The notes: generated from the letters alone by a model not told the origin. DNA of 64,000 bases from Burkholderiaceae bacterium (GCA_024235915.1 JACKLO010000008.1:496001-560000); one strand, 5' to 3'; shown: positions 37,565 through 46,979, counted from the stretch's first letter. Made by a program: numbers and translations.

Positions 37565-38098
37565 ATGAAGACACGCACGATCAAACTCCTGCTGACCGCC
37601 ACCCTGGCCGCGCCGCTGGTGGCGCTGGCCGCCGGTGAACATGGCGGCGGCCATGGCAAGGACATGGCCGACATGCACAAGGGCATGCAGGGCATGCACG
37701 GCGGCGGTGCCATGGGCGGCCACGACTCGGCCGCCGGCAAGCCCGGCGACCCGGCCCAGGTGACCCGCACGGTGCCGGTGGAGATGGACGACAACATGCG
37801 CTTCACGCCGTCGGAGATCAGCGTCAAGGCCGGCGAGACGATCCGCTTCTTCGTCGTCAACAAGGGCAAGGTCCCGCACGAGATGGTCATCGGCAGCCAA
37901 GCCGAGCTCGACGAGCACGCCGAGATGATGAAGAAGATGCCCGGCATGAAGCACGCCGAGCCGAACCAGATCAACCTGGAACCCGGCAAGCGCGGCGGCA
38001 TCGTCTGGACCTTCGACAAGGCCGGCACCTTCGCCTTCGCCTGCCTGGTGCCCGGCCACAAGGAAGCCGGCATGGTCGGCAAGATCGCCGTCAACTGA
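37565..38098 (+). CDS. cupredoxin-like copper protein with His/Met-rich N terminus
   Basis: This 177-residue periplasmic protein has a signal peptide (residues 1-22), then EHGGGHGKDMADMHKGMQG, and a plastocyanin-like domain (about 68-177). The type-1 ligands appear as His in NKGKVPHEMVIG and as Cys, His and Met in FAFACLVPGHKEAGMVGKI. An insert MMKKMPGMKHAEP adds methionines. It follows copB by 51 bases. It likely accepts or buffers copper and electrons from CopA. Confidence 0.88.
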   Translation: MKTRTIKLLLTATLAAPLVALAAGEHGGGHGKDMADMHKGMQGMHGGGAMGGHDSAAGKPGDPAQVTRTVPVEMDDNMRFTPSEISVKAGETIRFFVVNKGKVPHEMVIGSQAELDEHAEMMKKMPGMKHAEPNQINLEPGKRGGIVWTFDKAGTFAFACLVPGHKEAGMVGKIAVN

Positions 38099-38142
38099 CC
38101 GCCCATCGCCGTCGCCGGTCACGGGCCTGAGCACGCGCTGCC

Positions 38143-38826
38143 GTGCGCATCCTGGTCGTCGAGGACGAGCGCCGCCTGGGCGCCTACCTGCGGAAGGGCC
38201 TCACCGAGAGCGGGTACACCGTCGACGTCGCCGACAACGGCGTCGATGGCGCCCACCTGGCCAGCGAAGGCACGTACGACCTCGTCGTGCTGGACGTGAT
38301 GCTCCCCGGCAAGGATGGCTTCGAGGTCCTGGCGGACCTGCGTGCGCAGCGGTCGGTGCCGGTCCTGATGTTGACCGCGCGCGACGCTGTCGAGGACCGG
38401 ATCCGCGGCCTGACGGCGGGCGCCGACGACTACCTCGGCAAGCCCTTCTCCTTCGGGGAGTTGCTGGCCCGGGTCCAGGCCCTGCTGCGCCGCGGGACCA
38501 AGCGGCGCGACATCGAGCCGACCGTCCTGCGCATGGCCGACCTGGAGCTCGACCTGCCGCGCAGGCGCGCCACGCGCAGCGGTCGGACCCTGCCACTGAC
38601 GGCCAAGGAGTTCAATCTGCTGGTCCTTTTCCTGCGCCGCCGCGGCGAGGTGCTGTCGCGCACGGAACTGGCCGAGCAGGTGTGGGACATCAACTTCGAC
38701 AGCGACACCAATGTCGTAGACGTCGCCGTGAGGCGCCTGCGGATCAAGCTCGACGACCCGTTCCAGCGGCGGCTGCTGCACACCGTGCGCGGCATGGGCT
38801 ACGTGCTGGAGGAGCGAACGGAGTGA
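38143..38826 (+). CDS. second OmpR-family response regulator of copper region
   Basis: This 227-residue regulator starts at GTG 38143. The receiver has VVEDE, phosphoacceptor Asp in LVVLDVMLPGKDGF and Lys in DDYLGKPFSF. The winged helix (about 128-225) has AKEFNLLVLFLRRRGEVL and DTNVVDVAVRRLRIKLDDPF. It is clearly a relative of the copR product and lies downstream of the cupredoxin gene on the same strand. It overlaps its kinase gene by four bases. It probably senses copper or a related metal. Confidence 0.9.
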   Translation: MRILVVEDERRLGAYLRKGLTESGYTVDVADNGVDGAHLASEGTYDLVVLDVMLPGKDGFEVLADLRAQRSVPVLMLTARDAVEDRIRGLTAGADDYLGKPFSFGELLARVQALLRRGTKRRDIEPTVLRMADLELDLPRRRATRSGRTLPLTAKEFNLLVLFLRRRGEVLSRTELAEQVWDINFDSDTNVVDVAVRRLRIKLDDPFQRRLLHTVRGMGYVLEERTE

Positions 38827-40223
38827 GCGCCGCTGCACCCCGGCCAAGGGCCCCGCCGTCACCTTCGCTCGGGGGGACGCTCTCGCTTTGGCTGGGGCTG
38901 CAGGGGCTGGTGGGCGCCCTCGCAGTGGCGGCCGCTGTCGTGGCCGTCAACGCATGGACGCTGGAGGCGCGCCAGGCAGACCTGCTGCAGGTCAAGAGTG
39001 CGATCGTCCGCCAGGAGCTCGCGCGGCCCGCGCCGGCCGGCGCGGCCCACGACCTGCAACAGCACCTCGCCGCCTTCCTGGCCGGACACGAGGCGATGTC
39101 GCTTTCCGTGCGAACGGTGGCGGGTGATCTGTTGTTCGACTCCATCACCGCCGCGGCAGCATCGTCCAATGCACGTCCCGTGCGGACCATCGCGTGGCGC
39201 GACCGCTGGCCGGGCGCCGGCGGTCAGCCGGTCGACGTCGTGCTCGGGCTGGACATCGGAGCCGACATCGCCCTGCTGCAGCGGGTGGCCTGGATCGTCA
39301 TCGCGGCCTCGGTCGCCGCGGCGATGCTGTCGAGCCTCACCGGCTATGCGCTCGTTCGCCGAGGGCTGCGGCCGATCCGCGCGCTGTCCGCGGCACTCGA
39401 CGAGATGACGCCCTCCCAGCCCGGTGCGCGCCTGCCTGACAGGGGGCAACCGGCAGAACTGGTGCCGCTGATCCAGCACTTCAACGCGCTGCTGGCGCGC
39501 ACCGAAGAGGCCTACCGCCAGCTGGAGAGCTTCAACGCCGACGTCGCGCACGAGTTGCGCACGCCGCTGACGACGCTGATCGGCAGCAGCGAAGTGGCGC
39601 TGCGCCGCAGCCGGAGCCTGGACGAGCTGCGCGACGTGATCGCGGGCAACCTCGAGGACCTGCGCCGGCTCGCCTTCGTCGTCAAGGACATGCTGTTCCT
39701 GTCGCGCGCAGACCGCGGCGCCCGTGCGCGACGAACGCCTGTGCCCAGCCTCGCGGCGGCGCTCTCCGACATCGTGCAGTTCCACGAACCTGGCCTGGAC
39801 GAACGGCAGGTCGCGCTCGTGGTCGAGGGCGATGCACGCGGCGACTTCGACGTGGCCCTGCTGCAGCGCGCCGTCGCCAACCTGCTGGGCAACGCATCGC
39901 GTCATGCGCTGCCGGGGACGACGGTTCGCGTCTGCATCGAGCCGACGACGGACCGCGTGCGGCTGTCCGTCGTCAATCGGGGCGCGCCGATCGACGAAGC
40001 CTGCCTCCCCAGGCTGTTCACGCGCTTCTATCGCGATGACCCGGCGCGCGAGCGCGCCGATGCTGCGCATCACGGCCTGGGTCTGGCCATCGTCGCGGCC
40101 ATCGCGCGCATGCATGGCGGCACCGCATTTGCCAGGTCACGCGACGGCCACAATGCGTTCGGCATCGAGTTGCCGACCAGCGAACACGTCGCAAGCGCCG
40201 CGGCGGTCGGCACGCGCCGGTGA
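38823..40223 (+). CDS. second sensor histidine kinase of copper region
   Basis: This 466-residue kinase starts at GTG 38823, overlapping the regulator stop. The first membrane helix is at about 18-40, the periplasmic loop spans about 100 residues (with GHEAMSLSVRTV), and the second helix is at about 155-180. HAMP follows, then FNADVAHELRTPLTTLI with the phosphoacceptor His, then NLLGNASRHALPG and HHGLGLAIVAAIARMHGG. The sensor loop differs from that of the first kinase, so it may respond to another signal. Confidence 0.88.
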   Translation: MSAAAPRPRAPPSPSLGGTLSLWLGLQGLVGALAVAAAVVAVNAWTLEARQADLLQVKSAIVRQELARPAPAGAAHDLQQHLAAFLAGHEAMSLSVRTVAGDLLFDSITAAAASSNARPVRTIAWRDRWPGAGGQPVDVVLGLDIGADIALLQRVAWIVIAASVAAAMLSSLTGYALVRRGLRPIRALSAALDEMTPSQPGARLPDRGQPAELVPLIQHFNALLARTEEAYRQLESFNADVAHELRTPLTTLIGSSEVALRRSRSLDELRDVIAGNLEDLRRLAFVVKDMLFLSRADRGARARRTPVPSLAAALSDIVQFHEPGLDERQVALVVEGDARGDFDVALLQRAVANLLGNASRHALPGTTVRVCIEPTTDRVRLSVVNRGAPIDEACLPRLFTRFYRDDPARERADAAHHGLGLAIVAAIARMHGGTAFARSRDGHNAFGIELPTSEHVASAAAVGTRR

Positions 40224-40272
40224 CCCGAGCGCACCGATACGCGCACCACCTTCAACCACCTGGGAGAGATCG

Positions 40273-41040
40273 TTGTTCGAGCGTCCACATCGTCTGATCC
40301 TGCTGGCCCTGGCCATGGGTGCCGGAACCGCGAGCGCCCACGACTTCCTCCTGCTGCCGTCGGCGTTCCGTGTCGATGGCACGCAGCCGATCACGCTGCA
40401 GGCCACGGTCGCGTCGAGCTTCCCCACACCGGAGATCGTCGTGCCCGCCGATCGGACCGAGCGCCTGGCGGCCTTCGGACCTGGCCAGCCGCAGCTGCGC
40501 ATCACCGGGCCTGTCGACAAGGGGCTGCAGCTGGAGGTGCGCGGCGCCCAGGCCGGCATCCTGGTGGCCACCGCGGCCATCAAGCCGCGCGACGTCGACT
40601 ATGCCGAGGACCGCATTCCGCTGATTCTGGGCGAGTACCGCGTCGCACCTGCGGCCGCTGCCGCGGTCGAGGCTCTGCCGAGGCCCCGCACATGGCAGGT
40701 GGTGTCGCGCCGCTTTGCCAAGGCCACGGTATGCGTGGCCGACTGCCGCGACCGGTCTGCAGCCGAGCGCCCGACGGGTGTTGCACTGGAATTCGTCGCG
40801 GCCGCCGGTGTCAGCTCGACCTACATCCTGCTGGCCGATGGCCTGCCGCTGGTGAACCACCCCGTGGACCTGGTGGACCGGCAAGGCCATCGCGCGCATC
40901 TCGCCACCGACGAGAAGGGCAAGGTGGATCTGGGTGAGGCCCCGCGCGGCCCGTCGATGCTGTTTGCGGCCCGTCTGCAGCCGCCGGCCGGGTCCGGGCG
41001 GTTTCTGCTAGACCTCTCCACCTTCGTGCTGGATCGTTGA
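40273..41040 (+). CDS. DUF4198 periplasmic protein
   Basis: This 255-residue precursor has a signal peptide ending ASA, so the mature protein begins with HDFLLLPSAFRV, the usual start of DUF4198 proteins, where the N-terminal His may bind metal. Beta-sandwich segments follow (TITL-like PITLQATVASSFP, TYILLADGLPLVNHPVDLVD). TTG 40273 with GGGAGAG upstream is the only start giving a sensible signal. DUF4198 genes are linked to Ni/Co/Cu handling in other bacteria. Its 3' end overlaps the opposite gene by 33 bases. Confidence 0.8.
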   Translation: MFERPHRLILLALAMGAGTASAHDFLLLPSAFRVDGTQPITLQATVASSFPTPEIVVPADRTERLAAFGPGQPQLRITGPVDKGLQLEVRGAQAGILVATAAIKPRDVDYAEDRIPLILGEYRVAPAAAAAVEALPRPRTWQVVSRRFAKATVCVADCRDRSAAERPTGVALEFVAAAGVSSTYILLADGLPLVNHPVDLVDRQGHRAHLATDEKGKVDLGEAPRGPSMLFAARLQPPAGSGRFLLDLSTFVLDR

Positions 41041-41844
41041 CGAGCGCCTGAGGCCCGCAGCAATGGACCGGACCGGTCCTGCGCGTTCGCAGGACACTCG
41101 GTCCCCGACCGAGTTTCCGTGCGTCGCATCAAGCAGGTATCCGGCACCTCGCAGCGTTCTCACGAGCTTTCTGGTGTAGGGCCGGTCGACCTTGGCCCTG
41201 AGACGGCAGATTGCGACTTCGACCACGCGAGGATCCACGTCGTCCACGTCGCCCCAGACGGCGTCGACGAGGTCCGCGCGCGACAGGACGTATCCCGGAT
41301 TGCGCATCAGGGCGGCCAGCAGCTTGAACTCGAGCGCACTCAGATGCAGACGTACACCGCCTCGCGAAGCCGTTCGCCTTGTCGTGTCGACGACCAGATC
41401 ATCCAACACGACACGATCGCCTGTCACCGTTCCGGCGGCAAGCCCACGGCGAAGGACGACTCGCATGCGCGCGACCAGTTCTTCACAGGCGACCGACCCG
41501 GCCACGCAATCGTCGGCACCAGCTCGAAGGGCTGCCAGCCGTTCGTCGAGCGCGCACGTGCCCGTCATCGCCAACACCGGCACCGTGAACCGGCGCTTCA
41601 GTCGTTCAAGGGCTCGAACGCCGTCACGACCGAGTGGGGTCAGGTTGAGCAGCACAAGGGCAGCCCCCCGCCCAGCCAGCCGTTGTTCGGCACGATGAAC
41701 GTCGCCTTCGATGTCCACTTGAAATCCCCTCGCCTCCAGACGTCGAGCAAGTCCCGAGGCCGAACGCGTGTCGGCGTCGACGATCAAGATGCGCTGCGCC
41801 TCGTCGTTCACGATGCCATCGACGGGAGAACGGGGGAGCGTCAT
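41008..41844 (-). CDS. degenerate OmpR-type response regulator
   Basis: This 278-residue protein has a receiver-like domain (about 15-135) and an intact winged-helix domain (about 150-245; ALEFKLLAALMRNPGYVL, PRVVEVAICRLRAKVDRPY). The acidic pair ILIVDAD is kept, but the phosphoacceptor Asp is Asn (LVLLNLTPLGRDG) and the conserved Lys is missing (DDCVAGSVACEEL). It should therefore not be controlled by normal phosphorylation. ATG 41844 overlaps the upstream stop (ATGA). It is coupled to the Sel1-repeat gene, and no kinase gene is adjacent on this strand. Confidence 0.82.
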   Translation of the reverse strand: MTLPRSPVDGIVNDEAQRILIVDADTRSASGLARRLEARGFQVDIEGDVHRAEQRLAGRGAALVLLNLTPLGRDGVRALERLKRRFTVPVLAMTGTCALDERLAALRAGADDCVAGSVACEELVARMRVVLRRGLAAGTVTGDRVVLDDLVVDTTRRTASRGGVRLHLSALEFKLLAALMRNPGYVLSRADLVDAVWGDVDDVDPRVVEVAICRLRAKVDRPYTRKLVRTLRGAGYLLDATHGNSVGDRVSCERAGPVRSIAAGLRRSSTIQHEGGEV

Positions 41845-43388
41845 GCCGCCAGCGCTTGTCGTAGCGTGTCGCGTTCGTGAAAAGCCCACTTCGCGCCGCC
41901 CCGCAGGCGATCCAGCGTGCTCGCGCTGCCCTGTGCAAAGAAGAGGTCGTCGGCGCCCGCATGGTGTGCGAGCCTTCGCCGCAGGCGCACCGACCGTTGT
42001 CGCAGATCGCCCTCGAACGCGCCACCGATCGGTCGCGTCTGGCGCAACACGTGCGCAGCCTCATGAAGTCGCGACAACGCACGGACCGTCAACGCCGGGA
42101 TCGCCCGCGGCGCAGCCAGCTTCGGCTGAACTACAAACGGATTCGGTCCGACCAGCAGTCCCCATCCGCGCACGCCCGAAGCAATGTCGGCGCTCAGCGC
42201 CTCCAGACGCGTCAGGCCGAATTCGCGCGCGACTCGAAGCCTCCACGCCAGCCACGGATCGTCCCGATGGATGGCGTCGATCACCTCCTCGGCCAACGAT
42301 TCGGGTCCTGACACTGGCAGAACCAGCGAGCACAGGATGCTGCGTGCATGCCCGTCACCCTCGCCCGCGGCCTCGTGCAGCCAGTGAATGGCCCTTTCGG
42401 TGTCTTCAATCGTCGAAGCCGAGCGCAGCAGGAGGGCCCCCAGAAGGCGTTGGGCCGTCGGATCGCCGATGGCCGCCGATTTCTCCAGGCAGAACCGAGC
42501 CATCTGAGGATTCGCGACTGAAGCGCTGGAGTCGGAGTGCACTCGATACAACAGCATCCAGGCCTCCCCGTAGCCTGCATCGGCCGCGCGCAGCAAGAGC
42601 GCAGCCCCCTTGCGCATGTTGGCGTGTTCGGTCAGCGACGAAGGCCGATCGGCAACGACCTCCAGGCCGCATAGTGCGCGTCCCAGAAGTAATGCAGCGC
42701 GGGGATTGCCGCGGTGGGCGCAGGTGTCGAGAACGCGCTCGATGTCGGTTGGACCGCTGGTCAGGTCGAATCCAGCGAGCGCTTGCGCCCGCCACAGTGC
42801 ATCGCACATAGTTGCCAACAGCGGTGAGGTGGCCGGCAGCGGCAGTTGCGCTGCAGCGCCCAGCAGCTGCCCGACCAGCGGACCCTGCCCGTTCTCCAGC
42901 GCCAAACCGATGGCCTGCTGCAGCAAGGCCTCGAGATCGAAGGCGGTGTTTCCCCGGAGACATGCCAAGAAGACGCCGAAACCGGCCCGGGGTCCGCGAT
43001 CTGCAGCCCGGAGAAGGAGCCGCGCCAGTGGATCGCCCAACTCGTCGGCTTTCGTGAGCCAAGATATCGCCGGCGCGGAGCAGGTATCGGTCAGCCAGCT
43101 CCAGACCCCGAGCTTGATCCAAGCTGGCACGCTGCCGACGGCCGCCGCCCGCTTCAGAGTTGTCACGTGTCCCAAGCGCACGATCTCGTGCAATGGCAAG
43201 TGCTCGGCGACGATCGATGCAGCCAGCGGCGAATCCGCCAAGGCCGGGCGCTCGAGATGTTCGAGTCCTTGTGCCAGATGCAAGGGGAATCCGTCGGTGC
43301 CCGTCAGGTATCTGCGGCCGACTTCGCAACGGGCCGCGATGTCCCCCTGCCTTGCTGCAGCAAGCAGCTGGATGTCTTTCTTGCGCAT
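41841..43388 (-). CDS. Sel1-like repeat protein
   Basis: This 515-residue soluble protein is made of repeated helical pairs typical of Sel1/TPR repeats: EVGRRYLTG, WLTKADELGDPLARLLLRAA, LLLRAADAGYGEAWMLLYRV, FCLEKSAAIGDPTAQRLLGA, HWLHEAAGEGDGHARSILCS. The C-terminal third is less repetitive and basic. It has no signal peptide. Such scaffolds mediate protein-protein contacts. Coupled translation with a response regulator lacking its phosphorylation site suggests that the pair works together, with the repeat protein perhaps acting as a partner-switch. Confidence 0.78.
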   Translation of the reverse strand: MRKKDIQLLAAARQGDIAARCEVGRRYLTGTDGFPLHLAQGLEHLERPALADSPLAASIVAEHLPLHEIVRLGHVTTLKRAAAVGSVPAWIKLGVWSWLTDTCSAPAISWLTKADELGDPLARLLLRAADRGPRAGFGVFLACLRGNTAFDLEALLQQAIGLALENGQGPLVGQLLGAAAQLPLPATSPLLATMCDALWRAQALAGFDLTSGPTDIERVLDTCAHRGNPRAALLLGRALCGLEVVADRPSSLTEHANMRKGAALLLRAADAGYGEAWMLLYRVHSDSSASVANPQMARFCLEKSAAIGDPTAQRLLGALLLRSASTIEDTERAIHWLHEAAGEGDGHARSILCSLVLPVSGPESLAEEVIDAIHRDDPWLAWRLRVAREFGLTRLEALSADIASGVRGWGLLVGPNPFVVQPKLAAPRAIPALTVRALSRLHEAAHVLRQTRPIGGAFEGDLRQRSVRLRRRLAHHAGADDLFFAQGSASTLDRLRGGAKWAFHERDTLRQALAA

Positions 43389-43832
43389 GCGGTCAGTCCT
43401 TTGGTGATGCGCGACCGCAACGAACCGTCCAAACTCTCAGCGGTCGAAGTTCGCGATGGCCTCACGTTCTTGTCCCCCGGCAAGGTATTGACCTGATACC
43501 AACGGAACCCTTGCTCGCAAATGACGAGTTCGTCATCTCGATCGAGATCGCCGTCAAGGCGCATCTGAGGGCTGTCGACCCATTCGTGGTGCTGCCTTGT
43601 CGAAGCCGCCCGGTCGCGCACCTGCCGCACGTCAGCACCGACGTCGTGTCGGTCGCGGACCACGCGATGCGCACAGGTTTGGGAGGCCACCGCTAGCACT
43701 GGCGCCCTGATCTGGCGCCTTGTTCTCGCCTCTGCGGGCTCGGTCGTCCAATCTGATTCCAGCGCATTCCAGGTGACGTCTCGAACCACAGCGGCTGCAT
43801 CGTGGACACTCGGCTCGAGAGGTCGTCGCTGA
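43389..43832. other. gene-free stretch before decayed module
   Basis: No open frame here shows recognisable protein features. The stretch lies upstream of the Sel1-repeat gene on one side and runs into the decayed MerR gene on the other, so it may hold the Sel1 promoter and degraded sequence. Confidence 0.4.
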
Positions 43833-44180
43833 GGTGTCGGCACGAAAATCACCCGGCACTACCAGGGCCGGGAACTGCTGCCTGTACCCGCCTCGACGGA
43901 GGGAAGTAGACACTTCGCCGCAGGTCGAGTCGATCGCATTGGGTTCATCAAGCGGGCACCGGGATTGGGCTTCGCCCCGAATCAGATTGCGACGCTGGTG
44001 GACACCGCCGACGGTCGCATTCGTCGTGCCGAGTGCGCGGTGTCGCCCGCGCGGTTCGAACTGACTCGCGCCAAGCTGAGCGATCTACCGCGCATGCAGT
44101 GAACGCTGGACGAACTGCTGGCCCACAGCATCGCCAGCGGAGGAGTTCATCGTTGCCCGATCACCGAGGTGCTGATGGGC
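43833..44180 (+). pseudogene. decayed MerR-family regulator
   Basis: One frame reads GVGTKITRHYQGRELLPVP, then VDRIGFIKRAPGLGFAPNQ, LSDLPRMQ, a TGA stop at 44100-44102, then TLDELLAHSIASGGVHRCPI. This aligns along its length with the intact regulator encoded at 46980-47450 (DVGVETIRYYQRRGFLPVP, RIRFIKKAQSVGF, HLLHQCLTTGEVHPCPII). A second stop lies at 43830-43832 just before the aligned region, and the helix-turn-helix start is not intact. It is a clear pseudogene. It sits tail to tail with a second pseudogene at 44307-44678. Confidence 0.82.
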
Positions 44181-44306
44181 GATGGCGGCAAGGCCCGACG
44201 GGGCGCAGCCTGGCTGATGATGCCGCTTATGGCCCACCCACCCGACGTTTCGGGCGTGGCTGGTCGCGCGAGATGGCGGGTTGCGGCCCCTGACGACTCC
44301 CGCAGA

Positions 44307-44678
44307 CTACTGGCCGTGCAACTCGACCGCACCAACCTCGCTGCCGCCATTGAGCCAGCCGCTCGCTGAGACCGTATCGCGCCGGCCCTGCATCATCTCT
44401 TCGAAGCCCGCTGCGCGCGTCTTGTCGGCGCTGTCAGTGCCGACGAACACACTGCCGGCTGCACCGCCGACTTCGCGCCACCCGTCCGCAGTGACCGGAT
44501 TGCGCCGCTACGCTGCATTCTCCTGGAGTGCGCCGAAACGCGCCTTCGCTGCCGGCATGGCATGGGTGCTGAACCCGGAAGCGCCGCGAAGCTGCGTGAA
44601 ACCGGATGTGGCTGCGGCAGGCAGCGCGACGGCACCGGCGAGCGCGAGCAGCCGTACGAGATGGATACGGGTCTTCGT
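44307..44678 (-). pseudogene. decayed relative of the 46481 exported protein
   Basis: The minus strand reads a signal-peptide-like LLALAGAVALPAAATSG, then ARFGALQENAA, a TAG stop, and RRNPVTADGWREVGGAAGSV, then SASGWLNGGSEVGAVELHGQ. This matches the repeat unit of the intact protein at 46481-46966. The start codon position has ACG where the intact copy has ATG, and the ribosome-binding site has changed from AGGAG to AGGCG. So the start is lost and an internal stop is present. With the MerR pseudogene it forms an inverted, decayed copy of the 46481-47450 module. Confidence 0.82.
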
Positions 44679-44845
44679 GGTGGACGCCTTGGTGCTAGGG
44701 AGTCCACTGAGTAGTCCGCCCGTTTCGGTGCCAATGTGCACCGTGCACGCACTGAAGAAGTCGCCGCCCGACAACAACGTTGCCGCTCGACGAAAGGGTT
44801 GGCATCGGCGCAATGTCGACGGACCTGAAGGCGTGGAGGACGAGA

Positions 44846-44877
44846 GCAGGCGCGGGCACTCGCGGGCCCGCGCCTGC
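44846..44877. terminator. strong hairpin downstream of porin gene
   Basis: A perfect 12-bp GC-rich stem (44846-44857 with 44866-44877) and an eight-base loop lie about 75 bp beyond the porin stop codon. There is no T tract on the minus strand. It may act as a terminator or an mRNA 3'-end stabiliser. Confidence 0.5.
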
Positions 44878-44950
44878 AATGCGATCGACGTCGGGGGGTC
44901 GGGGCGGGCCAGCTGGAAGCACTGGATCTGCCCGACCCGATCAGGGTCTG

Positions 44951-45994
44951 TCAGAACACATGACGGACGCCGAGCTCCAGGCCCGACGATGTTTCGCCGC
45001 CGAGCATGCCGGCGGGTGCGGAATACAGCACCGAACTGCGAGCAGCCCCCTTGTTGGTGACCCGGCCGTAGGTCGTGTACATCGAAGTCCGCTTCGACAG
45101 GTTGTGCACGTAGCCGATACCCAGTCGCGTGCTGTCGTCCGCGTCGCCGAAGCCGGAACCGACGGCGCCACCGGAACGGTCAGCACGCGTGTAGCCTAGT
45201 TTCACGGCGCCGGCCCCCATCGGGATCGTCGCACCGATCGACAGATCCTTTGTCTCGCGCGGGCTCCACTGTTTCACGTCGTAGAGCGTGTGCAGCGTCA
45301 CGTCGCCCAGCATGTAGTTGAACTGGATATTGTAGTTCTTGAAGTCGGGCGTGGCAGCGCCCGTCTCCGTCTTGCCATAAGCCACGGCAATGTCGACCGG
45401 CCCGCCCTTGTAGCCCAGCCGCCCGCCGATGTACTTGTTGCCAACGACGCCTTCGCCGGCGGCGACCTGGAAGTGCCCGTAGACGCCCCCCATGGCAGGC
45501 AGGAAATAGCCCACCGTATTGTCGGCGCGCAGAACTGTCGTGGCCGTGCTCCCGAGGTTGGAGCCGCCGCCGTAGCTGAAGATGCCGCGCGAGCCCACGC
45601 CGACGACGCCGAACTCGTCGGCGAAGGTGTTGTAGGCGGTTGGCGTGTAGTCCCGTCCGAGGCGCACCTCGCCAAAACCTCCCAACAGGCTGACGGTGGA
45701 GCGGCGCTGCCAGAACTTGGCATCGGCGGTGCCGGTGTCCACGCCAATCCCGGCCTCCAGATGGAAGCCAGTCTTAAGGCCGCCCCCGAGATCTTCGACG
45801 CCGCGCAGGCCCCAACGGCTCGTGGATGCGGATCCAGAGGCCACGCGCTTCACGGAGCCGGCGCTCCCGTTCTTCACCTGGCCCACGGCGACGTCCATGA
45901 TGCCGAACATCGTGACCGATGATTGCGCCAGGGCGCCCGTGGATAGTGTGGCCAGCGCCGTCGATGCGGCCAGTGCGAGCAGTGTCTTCTTCAT
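44951..45994 (-). CDS. outer-membrane general porin (betaproteobacterial type)
   Basis: This 347-residue trimeric-porin-type protein has a signal peptide MKKTLLALAASTALATLS...ALA, and the mature start QSSVTMFGIMDVAVGQV is characteristic of Burkholderiales porins. Barrel motifs include SRWGLRGVEDLGGGLKTGF, RRSTVSLLGGFGEVRLGRDY and a C terminus GLELGVRHVF ending in Phe. ATG 45994 follows GGAG. It transports small hydrophilic solutes. It is flanked by the decayed module and by its intact copy. Confidence 0.92.
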   Translation of the reverse strand: MKKTLLALAASTALATLSTGALAQSSVTMFGIMDVAVGQVKNGSAGSVKRVASGSASTSRWGLRGVEDLGGGLKTGFHLEAGIGVDTGTADAKFWQRRSTVSLLGGFGEVRLGRDYTPTAYNTFADEFGVVGVGSRGIFSYGGGSNLGSTATTVLRADNTVGYFLPAMGGVYGHFQVAAGEGVVGNKYIGGRLGYKGGPVDIAVAYGKTETGAATPDFKNYNIQFNYMLGDVTLHTLYDVKQWSPRETKDLSIGATIPMGAGAVKLGYTRADRSGGAVGSGFGDADDSTRLGIGYVHNLSKRTSMYTTYGRVTNKGAARSSVLYSAPAGMLGGETSSGLELGVRHVF

Positions 45995-46480
45995 GTGTTG
46001 AATCTCCGATAAGTGACAAGGGAACACCTTTCTGCTTCGATGGGCCTCCGACTCCGCCCTCCGTCGGCGGCATCCGGCAACCTCTGTCAGGAGAAGGCGC
46101 TGGATGCAGACTAGGTGGCGCAAGCGCTACTGGCGAGAAGCTCGTTCAGGAGTGCTGGGGTTGCGCCAAGGCTCCCCCCTGCGTTCGAACGCAACCTGTC
46201 GCAGCAGCCCGACATGGGTGGCCAGTTCTGTTCGCCGACCTCTTGTGCTGGGCGCGGTCCTGCGACTGCTTGCGGCCCGTCGAGGTGGCCAGATGAGATT
46301 GCGTCTGTCAGAGAAGCACGATCAAGCCTCTTTGGCGCCTTGATCGTGAGATGACGCAGATGTCATGAACGGGCCATCTTTCTGTGGGTGAGCGGTTTCT
46401 ACATTGGCCGCACGGTGCATCGAGACACCGCGACACATGGGGGACGAGATGTCGCCCCACCACTCAGCAAGGAGTTCGTC
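45995..46480. other. gene-free stretch upstream of porin and 46481 gene
   Basis: There is no coding support. The stretch must contain the divergent promoters of the porin gene (minus) and the 46481 gene (plus), but no hexamers were clear enough to call. Confidence 0.4.
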
Positions 46481-46966
46481 ATGAAGAACCGTTTCAACCT
46501 GATCGCCATCGCGCTGCTTGCCGCCGCGACCACCACGTCCGCCTTCGCCACCACCGGCACCACGTTCGTCGGTGGCGAGGCAGGCTTCAAGTCCCACCCC
46601 ATGCCAACGGTCAAGACCCGTGCCCAGGTGCAGCAGGAACTGGCCGCTTGGCGCGCGAACCCGGTCGCCGCCGACGGCTGGCGCGATGTGGGCGGCGAGG
46701 CTGGCGCGGTCTACGTCGGAACCGGCGCCAGCGGCAGGTCACGTGCCGAGGTGGTGAGTGAAATGCTGCAGGCCAAGCGCAATCCAGTCGGCAGCGACGG
46801 GTGGATGAATGTCGGCGGCGAGGCCGGCGCGGTGTTCGTCGGCACCCGCGCGCCAGAATCGAGCACGCTGCGCATGGCGCACCCGAGTGGCCAAGCCTGC
46901 CACCGCATCGTCGGTGGATTGAGCCGCAGCGGTCACATGGCCGCGGCTGCAGGCCGCAACTGCTGA
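46481..46966 (+). CDS. exported repeat protein with GW..VGGEAG..VGT units
   Basis: This 161-residue protein has a signal peptide (residues 1-22, ending AFA). The mature part has tandem units: TTFVGGEAGF, then ANPVAADGWRDVGGEAGAVYVGT split over two lines of the protein, and RNPVGSDGWMNVGGEAGAVF, with spacing of about 44 residues. Between them are RAQVQQELAAWR-like helices of the DUF4148 type. ATG 46481 follows AGGAG. The function is unknown. It is convergent with the merR gene, and a decayed inverted copy of both lies at 43833-44678. Confidence 0.75.
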   Translation: MKNRFNLIAIALLAAATTTSAFATTGTTFVGGEAGFKSHPMPTVKTRAQVQQELAAWRANPVAADGWRDVGGEAGAVYVGTGASGRSRAEVVSEMLQAKRNPVGSDGWMNVGGEAGAVFVGTRAPESSTLRMAHPSGQACHRIVGGLSRSGHMAAAAGRNC

Positions 46967-46979
46967 TCCCTGGTGGGCC

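Noticed and set aside
43304..43852. 182-codon open frame on the minus strand upstream of the Sel1-repeat gene
   Set aside because: It overlaps the start of the supported Sel1-repeat gene in another frame and shows no protein-like pattern.
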